The notes under the pieces were generated by a model that was given only the letters and a program-made list of their open reading frames with translations, was not told the origin of the DNA and ran no database searches. From an uncultured Phycisphaerales bacterium (GTDB lineage Bacteria; Planctomycetota; Phycisphaerae; UBA1845; CAIVHJ01): DNA of 8,276 nucleotides. Below, in pieces: positions 1 to 5,734 of the stretch. A program made the translations under genes and the position numbers. The stretch's first letter is position 1. Every line of letters begins with the position of its first letter. The DNA lies in the NCBI GenBank assembly GCA_903905665.1, contig CAIVHJ010000171.1:1-8276 (forward strand), read 5' to 3'.

Positions 1-10
1 GCGGTTTGGA

Positions 11-37
11 CAAAAACAACCCGGCGTCAATCGGGTT
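11..37 (-). terminator. Probable intrinsic terminator of the uracil-DNA glycosylase gene
   Basis: Read on the minus strand just after the TAA stop of the glycosylase gene, AACCCG and CGGGTT form a perfect 6-bp stem (plus-strand arms 18-23 and 32-37) around an 8-base loop. The stem is followed at once by GTTTTTG. A GC-containing stem with a T run, 13 bases past the stop, fits a Rho-independent terminator. The stem is short and the T run is only five long, so it may be weak. Confidence 0.55.
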
Positions 38-50
38 CTGCAATCGTGCT

Positions 51-866
51 TTACGTTTTTGCATCCGAGAGCGGAAGGTCCATTTTTTGCATGATCAACT
101 GGAGGTCTTCCCACGCTTTTCGTTTTTCGTGGGGTGATCGCAGCAGGTAGGCGGGATGATACGTCGCCATCAGGGGAATCGACGGGCCCTCCATGGGAGA
201 ACCCGACGGGTAGAACTCGTGGAACCGACCCCGAAGCCGACCGATGCTTTCTTTCGTATTGAGCAGCGTCTGGGCCGCCGGAGCCCCCAGCGCACAGACG
301 ATCTGCGGATTGATGGTCCGAAGTTGCTCATACAAATAAGGAGAACATGAAGCGATTTCGTCGGCGGCGGGTGTGCGGTTGTTGGGGGGGCGACACTTGA
401 GCACGTTACAGATGTAAACGTCGTCGCGCGTCAGGCCCATGGCATCGATCATTTTGGTGAGCAACTGACCCGCCCGCCCCACAAACGCCAGACCGCTTTG
501 ATCTTCGTCATACCCCGGCGCCTCACCGACGAACACAAGCCGCGCATTCGAGTTCCCCTGCCCGAAAACTGTCTTGGTCCGCGTTTCGTGAAGATGACAC
601 TTGCGACAAGTTTTGACCTGCGTTTCGTCAAGCGTTTTGAGCGGAATGTCCTTCGCGTCACAGACCTCGCCATGAGATTCATTTCTTCCCGCATCCTGTC
701 GGGGGAGGTTAGCTGAATTTCCTTCAACCGGCACAGATCGTTGGCGGGGTGTTTGCAGGGAACCGACGCGCGAGGATTTTTCCCGCGAGATTGGAATTTC
801 CTTCACGCCCAGAATCTGATCGCCTTCAACCTGTTGTCGAATCGCTCGAAGCAAATCATCCGCCAT
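51..866 (-). CDS. udg: Family 4 uracil-DNA glycosylase (Fe-S type)
   Basis: This 271-residue enzyme should remove uracil from DNA, made by cytosine deamination or dUTP misincorporation, as the first step of base excision repair. The core starts near residue 85. Four cysteines spaced as in family 4 enzymes would hold a 4Fe-4S cluster: C87 and C90 (CRKC), C158 (KCRPPNNR) and C174. Motif A is GEAPG at 114-118 with the acidic residue E121 following, and the second active-site motif is HPAYL at 237-241 with H237. The first 80 or so residues are a tail: an N-terminal helix-like stretch (MADDLLRAIRQQ) and then a polar, probably disordered linker. This makes the protein longer than the roughly 200-residue thermophile enzymes. 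The ATG is supported by an AGGA seven bases upstream. The gene is divergent from the hydrolase gene and appears monocistronic within the window. Family assignment is firm; activity is inferred from intact motifs. Confidence 0.95.
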   Translation of the reverse strand: MADDLLRAIRQQVEGDQILGVKEIPISREKSSRVGSLQTPRQRSVPVEGNSANLPRQDAGRNESHGEVCDAKDIPLKTLDETQVKTCRKCHLHETRTKTVFGQGNSNARLVFVGEAPGYDEDQSGLAFVGRAGQLLTKMIDAMGLTRDDVYICNVLKCRPPNNRTPAADEIASCSPYLYEQLRTINPQIVCALGAPAAQTLLNTKESIGRLRGRFHEFYPSGSPMEGPSIPLMATYHPAYLLRSPHEKRKAWEDLQLIMQKMDLPLSDAKT

Positions 867-873
867 GGTGTCA

Positions 874-877
874 TCCT
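874..877 (-). promoter_or_regulatory. Ribosome binding site of the glycosylase gene
   Basis: On the minus strand AGGA lies seven bases before the ATG at 866, which supports that start over later ones. I saw no convincing -10/-35 pair upstream. Confidence 0.6.
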
Positions 878-897
878 GTCACAAATTACCCGACGTT

Positions 898-933
898 CCC
901 CCTCACCCTGCCCTCTCCCCCAAGGGAGAGAGG
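898..933. repeat. Palindromic intergenic repeat of the CCCTCACCCTGCCCTCTCCC type
   Basis: The pyrimidine-rich lead CCCTCACCCTGC is followed by a perfect 7-bp hairpin: CTCTCCC at 913-919 and GGGAGAG at 924-930, with loop CCAA. Closely similar sequences are known to me as dispersed extragenic elements in several bacterial phyla. Only one copy lies in this window, so repetition is not shown here. As RNA it would fold from either strand and could act as a terminator or a transcript-end structure, but no T run follows on either strand. Confidence 0.5.
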
Positions 934-951
934 AGCTATGAGGTTGTCCCG

Positions 952-1008
952 CCAAAGTCTTGCACTTTGTGTTTTTGTACAACGTCTTTTGTGTTTGTGC
1001 AACTTTGG
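952..1008. repeat. Imperfect inverted repeat enclosing a 20-bp-period direct repeat
   Basis: CCAAAGTCTTGCAC (952-965) and GTGCAACTTTGG (997-1008) are inverted repeats matching at 12 positions with a two-base bulge. Between and overlapping them are two related direct copies ending in CAAC, 20 bases apart: TTTGTGTTTTTGTACAAC (966-983) and TTTTGTGTTTGTGCAAC (987-1003). The cluster lies 64-120 bases upstream of the hydrolase start, where an operator or a decayed mobile repeat could sit. No protein or element was recognised for it. Confidence 0.35.
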
Positions 1009-1071
1009 GATGCAGAATCATGTGGGTTTTTCCTTTGAGAACGGCTCGCAAACAGGGTACGATGACGTTTT

Positions 1072-1920
1072 ATGGCTGGTTTTGAGGAATACTCGCTGTT
1101 GCTGCCGGATGATTATCCCGCCGTAGTGCGGTACTGGCCGGTGGAAAAACCGCGCGGGGCGGTGCTGGTTCTGCACGGAATTCAGTCGCATTTCGGATGG
1201 TACGAACGTTCGGCAGAACGATTGCAACAGGCGGGATATTGTGTGCTTCAACCTGACCGCCGGGGCAGCGGTCACAACCCGATCGCTCGCGGACACGCGG
1301 ACTCTCCCCGGCAACTGATATCAGACGGATTCTGCTGCGCCGACGAATTGCTCGATCGAAGCGGTTTGTCGCGTTTTCATCTGGCGGGGATCAGTTGGGG
1401 GGGAAAACTGGCAGCGGCTATGTACGTCGAGCAGCCGGTGCTCATCCGAAGCCTCACGCTGGTCTGCCCGGGTTTGTTTCCGCGAATCGATGTGGGAGCG
1501 ATGGAGAAACTGCGGATCGGTTTTTCGATGCTCGGCGATCGAGGCCGATTGTTCGACATTCCGTTGAACGATCCGGAGTTGTTCACATCGCAGCCGCAAT
1601 GGATCCGGTTCCTGCGCGAGGATCCGCTGACGCTGCATCAGGCGACGGCATCGTTCTTTCTGGTCAGTCGCAGGATGGATTCGGTGGTGCGCCACCTGCC
1701 CAAGAGTCCGCCGATCCCCCTGTACCTGTTTCTGGCGGACGAGGATCGAATCATTGATTCGCCCGCCACCGCTCAATACGTTCGGAATTTGAACTGGCCC
1801 GCCGCCCGAATCACTTCTTATCCCCAAAGTCGCCACACGCTCGAATTTGAACCCATCGCCGACCAGTTTTGTAGCGATTGGATTACCTGGTTGAAATCCA
1901 TTTCGGAGTCTGCCCCATGA
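1072..1920 (+). CDS. Alpha/beta hydrolase, monoacylglycerol lipase / lysophospholipase-like
   Basis: A 282-residue cytoplasmic serine hydrolase of the monoacylglycerol lipase-like group (Hydrolase_4 / serine aminopeptidase S33 fold), with no signal peptide. The oxyanion-hole HG is at 35-36 (VLVLHGIQSH), then a DRRGSG turn at 62-67. The nucleophile S108 is in GISWGG (106-111), the likely catalytic acid is D225 in LADEDRIID, and the catalytic histidine is H255 in SRHTLEF. A cap region spans about 135-210. It probably cleaves acyl esters such as monoacylglycerol or lysophospholipid; the substrate cannot be read from sequence. An in-frame TGA at 1063-1065 makes the ATG at 1072 the first possible start, yet no Shine-Dalgarno sits at normal spacing; the nearest AGGG is 14 bases away. 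Its stop overlaps the next start (ATGA), so the two genes should be co-transcribed and translationally coupled. Confidence 0.88.
   Translation: MAGFEEYSLLLPDDYPAVVRYWPVEKPRGAVLVLHGIQSHFGWYERSAERLQQAGYCVLQPDRRGSGHNPIARGHADSPRQLISDGFCCADELLDRSGLSRFHLAGISWGGKLAAAMYVEQPVLIRSLTLVCPGLFPRIDVGAMEKLRIGFSMLGDRGRLFDIPLNDPELFTSQPQWIRFLREDPLTLHQATASFFLVSRRMDSVVRHLPKSPPIPLYLFLADEDRIIDSPATAQYVRNLNWPAARITSYPQSRHTLEFEPIADQFCSDWITWLKSISESAP
1905..1908 (+). promoter_or_regulatory. Ribosome binding site for the DUF962/Mpo1-like gene
   Basis: GGAG within the last codons of the hydrolase gene lies eight bases before the ATG at 1917. This decides the start of the downstream gene in favour of the ATGA overlap rather than the TTG-type or ATG-type codons further upstream, such as 1878. 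Confidence 0.6.
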
Positions 1921-2258
1921 CGACTCGCTGGTGGAATAACTGGATTGTGCGTCATCAACATCCCGTCAGCAGGGTGCTTCACGCGATCGGAATACCCCTG
2001 ACGGTCTTGGCGGGGGTGCTGGCGGTTGTTCAGTGGGCGGATGGGGCATGGAACTTGTGGTGGCGGCCACTGGGCTTGTTTGTTTTGGGCTACCTCTTCC
2101 AGTGGATCGGTCACCGAATCGAAGGGAACACATTGGGGGAATGGATCGTCGTATGCAAATGGCTCGGTTGGCCCTACACCGCCGTTTCACCCCGAAATCG
2201 CCACTTTGATGATTATCGAGAGCAAAACGAAATTCAGAACGAACCGCCCCAAACATAG
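1917..2258 (+). CDS. DUF962 / Mpo1-like small membrane protein
   Basis: A 113-residue protein matching the DUF962 family, whose yeast member Mpo1 is an Fe(II)-dependent dioxygenase acting on 2-hydroxy fatty acids in alpha-oxidation. The first family motif is HQHPVSRVLHAIGIP (13-27), with H13, H15 and H22. The second is QWIGHRIEGN (62-71), with H66 and E69. Two hydrophobic segments, about 26-40 and 51-65, would place it in the inner membrane. The usual proline of the GHxxxExxxP signature is absent (GNTLGE), so it is a divergent member. The tail from about 93 is polar. I chose ATG 1917 because it overlaps the hydrolase stop, has a good GGAG, and puts the first motif at the normal distance from the N terminus; an upstream in-frame ATG at 1878 would only add hydrolase-overlapping residues. 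Enzyme activity in bacteria is inferred. Confidence 0.8.
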   Translation: MTTRWWNNWIVRHQHPVSRVLHAIGIPLTVLAGVLAVVQWADGAWNLWWRPLGLFVLGYLFQWIGHRIEGNTLGEWIVVCKWLGWPYTAVSPRNRHFDDYREQNEIQNEPPQT

Positions 2259-2311
2259 TCCGAGGGGTTCGGGAGCAATCGCCACTGGCACGCCCCGACG
2301 CCGCCCGACAC

Positions 2312-2503
2312 TCAATCAATGAACTCTTTGGTCTGAACGGGTGGGCGGGGAACGACATCGACAGGACGAATCACCAGCGTTCCCTCGACAATCGCCAGTT
2401 GGACCAGATCGGCATCCCTGATTTCGAGCACTTCAAGCATCCGTTTGGGAATGATCACCGCCCGACTGTGCCCATGCTTAACCAGTTTTTGTGTGACTGG
2501 CAT
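2312..2503 (-). CDS. AbrB/MazE-family (SpoVT-AbrB) DNA-binding protein, orphan antitoxin-like
   Basis: A 63-residue swapped-hairpin DNA-binding protein. The domain covers about residues 3-49, with the typical pattern of a basic glycine-serine turn (KHGHSRAVIIPK, 9-20), then LEVLEIRDADLVQL and a strand VEGTLVIRPVD. Such proteins dimerise and bind palindromic DNA, most often as antitoxins repressing their own operon. The last 14 residues are proline-rich and end in a short acidic tail, where MazE-like antitoxins normally hold the toxin, but no toxin gene is next to it. Downstream lies the convergent DUF962 gene with a 53-base gap, and upstream is putA. It has its own promoter, a good AAGGGA ribosome site and operator-like repeats, so it is probably transcribed alone and self-regulated. 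It could equally be a stand-alone regulator. Confidence 0.85.
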   Translation of the reverse strand: MPVTQKLVKHGHSRAVIIPKRMLEVLEIRDADLVQLAIVEGTLVIRPVDVVPRPPVQTKEFID

Positions 2504-2510
2504 TAAACTA

Positions 2511-2516
2511 TCCCTT
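2511..2516 (-). promoter_or_regulatory. Ribosome binding site of the AbrB-like gene
   Basis: Minus-strand AAGGGA lies seven bases before the ATG at 2503, which confirms this start. It is the clearest Shine-Dalgarno outside putA in the window. Confidence 0.7.
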
Positions 2517-2518
2517 AT

Positions 2519-2557
2519 GTATAACTATTACACATATTATACAGTATAACTAGTGTA
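2519..2557. promoter_or_regulatory. Operator-like palindrome and direct repeats over the AbrB-like promoter
   Basis: TTATAC-A-GTATAA (2537-2549) is a perfect 6-bp palindrome with a one-base centre that covers the -10 box. GTATAACTA occurs twice in the same orientation, at 2519-2527 and 2544-2552, 25 bases apart. The first is also half of an imperfect palindrome, TGTATAA-CTA-TTACACA (2518-2534), that would cover the transcription start. AbrB/MazE proteins recognise such short AT-rich palindromes, so binding here by the adjacent gene product would block its own promoter. The repeats are seen; the binding is inferred. Confidence 0.55.
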
Positions 2558-2564
2558 CCATCAA
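2536..2564 (-). promoter_or_regulatory. Sigma70-type promoter of the AbrB-like gene
   Basis: On the minus strand TTGATG (-35, plus positions 2559-2564) and a perfect TATAAT (-10, 2536-2541) are separated by exactly 17 bases. Transcription would start near 2529 and give a leader of about 25 bases carrying the AAGGGA ribosome site. The flanking DNA is conspicuously AT-rich compared with the genes. Confidence 0.75.
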
Positions 2565-2582
2565 CAAAAATTTCGTAAATAC

Positions 2583-2610
2583 AACTCAATATACTCCAGC
2601 ACATTGAGTT
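2583..2610 (-). terminator. Possible weak terminator after putA
   Basis: AACTCAAT (2583-2590) and ATTGAGTT (2603-2610) form a perfect 8-bp stem with a 12-base loop, 13 bases past the putA stop. The stem is AT-rich and the first run of five Ts on the minus strand lies about 12 bases beyond it, so termination would be inefficient. It may instead be another protein-binding dyad, and some putA transcripts may read into the AbrB-like gene. Confidence 0.35.
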
Positions 2611-2623
2611 AGAATTATAAATA

Positions 2624-5600
2624 CTACTTTTTCGATTGAGTTTGTTTCTCAGCGATGCCTGTTCGGAGTATGTTTTCTGTGATGGAACGGGGTTCGACGA
2701 ACTGGATGAGGTAATCCGGGCCGCCGGCTTTTGAGCCGATGCCGCTCATTTTGAACCCGCCAAAGGGTTGCAAATCGACCAGGGCGCCGGTGATCTTCCT
2801 GTTGAGGTACATGTTGCCGACCTGTAACTCGCGTTTGATTCGGTCCAGGTGTTCCGGATTCCGGGAATACATTCCACCCGTCAGGGCATAAGAGGTGTCA
2901 TTGGCAATATCGAGGGCGTCGTCGAAGTTTTTGGCTTTGATGACCGCGAGGACGGGTCCGAAGATTTCCTCCTGAGCGATGACGGCGTTTCGGGGAACGT
3001 CGGCGATAATCGTCGGGCCGACGAAGTAACCCTTCCGGGCAAGGTCCGCCACGTTGGTGTCCACGACGACTTTGCCCTCTTTCCTGCCGGTTTCGATGTA
3101 ATGCAGGATGGTTTTTCGGGCGCTTTCGTCGATGACCGGTCCGACGAAGGTATTGGGGTCATCCGGAGAGCCGACGTTGATTGACTTGCCGGCTTCGATC
3201 AATTTGGCGAGGAACTTGTCATAGACGCTTTCGAGCACAATCGCACGGGAGCAGGCGGAGCATTTTTGGCCGGAATAACCGAAGGCGGAAGTAATAGCGC
3301 CTTGCACGGCGGCATCGAGATCGGCGTCGTCATCCACAATCAGAGCGTTCTTGCCGCCGAGTTCGCAAACGACTTTTTTGATGAAGTTTTGGCCTCTGGG
3401 GACCTCGGCACAGGCGCGGATCATGTCCAGACCGACTTCGCGCGAGCCGGTAAACACGATCATGTTGACGTTTTTGTGGCGGACGAGGTGATCGCCGACG
3501 GTGCTTCCGGGGCCGGGGACGAAATTGCACACGCCTTTGGGGATGCCGGCTTCTTTCAGAATATCCATGAACGTCGCGCCGATGACGGACGTGACGCTGG
3601 CGGGTTTCATAACGACTGTGTTGCCGGTTACGAGGGCCGCCGTCGTCATTCCGACGAGGATCGCCAGCGGGAAGTTCCATGGGGAAACGATCAGGCACAC
3701 TCCGCGTGGTTCGTAGAAGTACATGTTGTTTTCGCCGGGGATGTTTCGCCAGCGGGGTTCGGACATTTTGTCTTCGGCTTCATTGGCGTAGTAGTCGCAG
3801 AAGTCGATGGCTTCCGCCACGTCGGCGTCGGCTTCGATCCAGATTTTTCCGGATTCGAGCGTGAGCAGGGCGTCGAGTTCAAAGCGTCGCTGCCGCATGA
3901 TTTGTGCGGTTTTGCGAAGCACGTCGGCGCGCTGGGCAACCGGAGTCATCCGCCAGGATTTCGAGGCCGCCGTAGCGACGGAAACGGCGCGGTCGGACTG
4001 TTCGATGTTGGCTTTTGCCACTTTACCCACCACTTCGGAGGTATTGGCGGGATTGACGGAAGTGATCCACTCACCCGTGGTGACCGGTTCGCCGCCGATG
4101 AACAAGGTATATTCCTTGCCGAATTTCGACCGCCAGTTTTTGAGTGCGGTCGTCATTTTTTCGCGGTGTTCGGGCATGGCAAAATTGGTGTAGCGTTCAT
4201 TCTTGAAAGGTCTCATGGTTTTCTCCTCTTTCTTGACGCTCGTTATGGAATCGTTTGTGTCGTGACCGCTCTCTGACGGTGGCGGTTCTGATGGTGCGGT
4301 TTGATGGTTGTGACTGGGGTCCGCCAGGAGGACTTCCGGGGGCTGGTGCTCCGCAAAACTCTGCCGCAGGAAAGATTCGTTGGCGGTGTTTTCCAGTAAT
4401 CGTCGGATCAGATAGGCCATTCCGGGGACCAAATCACCAAAAGGCGTGTAGATGCGCAGGAAATATCCCATTTGGTTGACGGCGGCTTTGAGCGGTTCGC
4501 CCATTCCGAAAAGCATCTGAATTTCGTAATCATGCAAATCGACATGGTGCGTTTCCGCCTGTGCGACAATGTGAGCGATGCTCCGAACGTTGTGTGTTCC
4601 GAATGCCGGTCGAATGTGATCCACATGGTCGAACAAGAGGGCGGTGCATTTTTCAAACTGAGCGTCGCTTTGCCATTTCTGCTGCCAAACCGGGGGTTCG
4701 ACGTGGCCGGCGAAATAGGTTTCATAATCCCAGTACGCGCCTTTGACGAGCCGAACGGCCAGCGGAGCGCCTCGTTTGCGGTTCCAGTCCAGAATCCGTC
4801 GCAAATCCTTTTCGGAATCCTTGAGATACGCCTGAACGACGACCCCGGCATCGGGGAAATCGCGGAACTCCGGTCGGGTGAGCACTTCTTCAAAAATGTC
4901 GAACGTGATGTTTTTGTATTTGCATTGTTCGACATCCACATTGACAAAGGCATCGAATTTTCGTGCTTCGCGGAGGATGGCGGCGAGCCGTTCACCGACG
5001 GCGGCCATTGTGCGTTCGCGTGCAATGGGACTGAACTGCGAATACAACGCTGTGAGTTTCACCGAGACGTTGACGATGGGATAGTCGCCCTTGGTGTCGT
5101 AATCAATAAGGTCGATTCGGTTCCACGTTTTGGCGGCGATGCCCAGATCGCGAATAAGTTTGATGTACGTTTCGGTTACGTGGTCGGCTTGTTTTTCGCT
5201 GGTGATGGCTTCGCCCAGCAGATCGATGGTGAACGCCCGCTTTTGCTTTCGCATTTTAAGGATATTGGCGATGGCTTCTTCGGCCGTCGAGCCGGCGACG
5301 AATTTGGTGGCCATGTTGAGCGTGCTGAAGCGAACGAAACGTGTGACGAGTTTGGCGAGTAGCGAGTCGGGTCGGTCATAGGCAGTCGCCAATTGCAGAA
5401 TTCCGGGAAGCGAATGACCGTCGCAGCGAAGAAACATCTTGAGGTGTTCCGCCACGTCGCGGTCCGTCTGCAAAACCGGCAGCACTTCGACAAAACGAAA
5501 CAAACGCGTCTTGAGCCACTCGTCGCGCGTCGCCCAATTCATGCCGAACTGTTCCCACCAGGCGTATTGATACACGCGGGGTTCGGCGGAGTGAGCCCGC

Positions 5601-5650
5601 TCGAGTAGTTCAGAACCAATCTCAAAAATACGTCGGTTCAGGGTATCCAT
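2624..5650 (-). CDS. putA: Bifunctional proline dehydrogenase / L-glutamate-gamma-semialdehyde dehydrogenase
   Basis: A two-step enzyme of proline catabolism: an FAD-dependent domain oxidises proline to pyrroline-5-carboxylate, and an NAD-dependent domain oxidises the resulting semialdehyde to glutamate. Numbering is from ATG 5650 (1008 residues). The PRODH barrel holds the PutA signature RLVKGAYWD (300-308), EIQMLFGMGEP (376-386) and RRLLENTANESF (416-427). A polar linker with PSEPPPSESG covers about 445-475. The aldehyde dehydrogenase half starts near M479, with PWNFPLAI (657-664), catalytic-site glutamate E763 in ELGGK, catalytic cysteine C797 in SGQKCSA and PFGGFKMSG (962-970). There is no N-terminal ribbon-helix-helix repressor domain and no extra C-terminal domain, unlike E. 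coli PutA. The second half resembles stand-alone RocA from its first residues on, so the gene looks like a PRODH-RocA fusion. A TTG at 5674 would add eight residues, but I prefer the ATG. Neither start has a good ribosome site. It lies downstream of addA on the same strand. Confidence 0.95.
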   Translation of the reverse strand: MDTLNRRIFEIGSELLERAHSAEPRVYQYAWWEQFGMNWATRDEWLKTRLFRFVEVLPVLQTDRDVAEHLKMFLRCDGHSLPGILQLATAYDRPDSLLAKLVTRFVRFSTLNMATKFVAGSTAEEAIANILKMRKQKRAFTIDLLGEAITSEKQADHVTETYIKLIRDLGIAAKTWNRIDLIDYDTKGDYPIVNVSVKLTALYSQFSPIARERTMAAVGERLAAILREARKFDAFVNVDVEQCKYKNITFDIFEEVLTRPEFRDFPDAGVVVQAYLKDSEKDLRRILDWNRKRGAPLAVRLVKGAYWDYETYFAGHVEPPVWQQKWQSDAQFEKCTALLFDHVDHIRPAFGTHNVRSIAHIVAQAETHHVDLHDYEIQMLFGMGEPLKAAVNQMGYFLRIYTPFGDLVPGMAYLIRRLLENTANESFLRQSFAEHQPPEVLLADPSHNHQTAPSEPPPSESGHDTNDSITSVKKEEKTMRPFKNERYTNFAMPEHREKMTTALKNWRSKFGKEYTLFIGGEPVTTGEWITSVNPANTSEVVGKVAKANIEQSDRAVSVATAASKSWRMTPVAQRADVLRKTAQIMRQRRFELDALLTLESGKIWIEADADVAEAIDFCDYYANEAEDKMSEPRWRNIPGENNMYFYEPRGVCLIVSPWNFPLAILVGMTTAALVTGNTVVMKPASVTSVIGATFMDILKEAGIPKGVCNFVPGPGSTVGDHLVRHKNVNMIVFTGSREVGLDMIRACAEVPRGQNFIKKVVCELGGKNALIVDDDADLDAAVQGAITSAFGYSGQKCSACSRAIVLESVYDKFLAKLIEAGKSINVGSPDDPNTFVGPVIDESARKTILHYIETGRKEGKVVVDTNVADLARKGYFVGPTIIADVPRNAVIAQEEIFGPVLAVIKAKNFDDALDIANDTSYALTGGMYSRNPEHLDRIKRELQVGNMYLNRKITGALVDLQPFGGFKMSGIGSKAGGPDYLIQFVEPRSITENILRTGIAEKQTQSKK
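4214..4227 (-). promoter_or_regulatory. Internal ribosome binding site and ATG at the putA domain junction
   Basis: Within putA, the minus strand reads GAGGAG, six bases, then an in-frame ATG at 4216 (AGGAG core at plus 4223-4227). Starting here would give a 530-residue protein beginning MRPFKNERYTNF, which is where Bacillus-type RocA proteins begin. It is a stronger start signal than that of putA itself. Internal initiation is inferred; the Lys-Lys-Glu-Glu-Lys coding could also create the motif by chance. Confidence 0.45.
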
Positions 5651-5663
5651 GATCTCGGGTCGC

Positions 5664-5690
5664 TGCCGGTACAATGCCGCATGACCGGCA
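5664..5690. promoter_or_regulatory. Dyad/hairpin immediately upstream of the putA ATG
   Basis: TGCCGGT (5664-5670) and ACCGGCA (5684-5690) are perfect 7-bp inverted repeats. Their 13-base centre contains a second dyad, ATGC-C-GCAT (5674-5682). The element ends 13 bases before the ATG at 5650 and covers the alternative TTG start. It could be an operator for a trans-acting regulator, since this PutA lacks its own repressor domain, or an RNA hairpin near the ribosome site. No promoter was convincingly seen in the 84-base gap after addA. Confidence 0.4.
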
Positions 5691-5734
5691 ACAGTGTCCT
5701 CACCCTCAAAGGCACAAGTCCGAAGCCCAATCGG

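Noticed and set aside
898..1008. CRISPR-like repeats in the divergent intergenic region
   Set aside because: The two kinds of repeat are unrelated to each other. There are only two imperfect direct copies and no spacer pattern or cas gene.
1878..1916. Upstream ATG extending the DUF962 gene by 13 codons
   Set aside because: It would lie deep inside the hydrolase gene, and the ATG at 1917 has the ATGA overlap and a GGAG at eight bases.
2259..2311. Toxin gene or bidirectional terminator between the DUF962 and AbrB-like genes
   Set aside because: The gap is 53 bases, holds no open frame of useful size, and shows only a 4-bp CCGA/TCGG stem without a T run.
3266..4276. 336-codon plus-strand open frame inside putA
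   Set aside because: It is exactly antisense to the dehydrogenase domain, whose motifs are intact. Its translation is rich in Gly, His, Phe and Asp with no recognisable domain, as expected for a shadow of a GC-biased gene.
4472..5362. 296-codon plus-strand open frame inside putA
   Set aside because: Antisense to the PRODH domain, with no family resemblance and no ribosome site noticed.
5672..5674. TTG start for putA, eight codons upstream of the ATG
   Set aside because: It lies inside the leader dyad, is a rarer start codon and has no good ribosome site. The ATG at 5650 gives a normal N terminus, but the TTG cannot be fully excluded.
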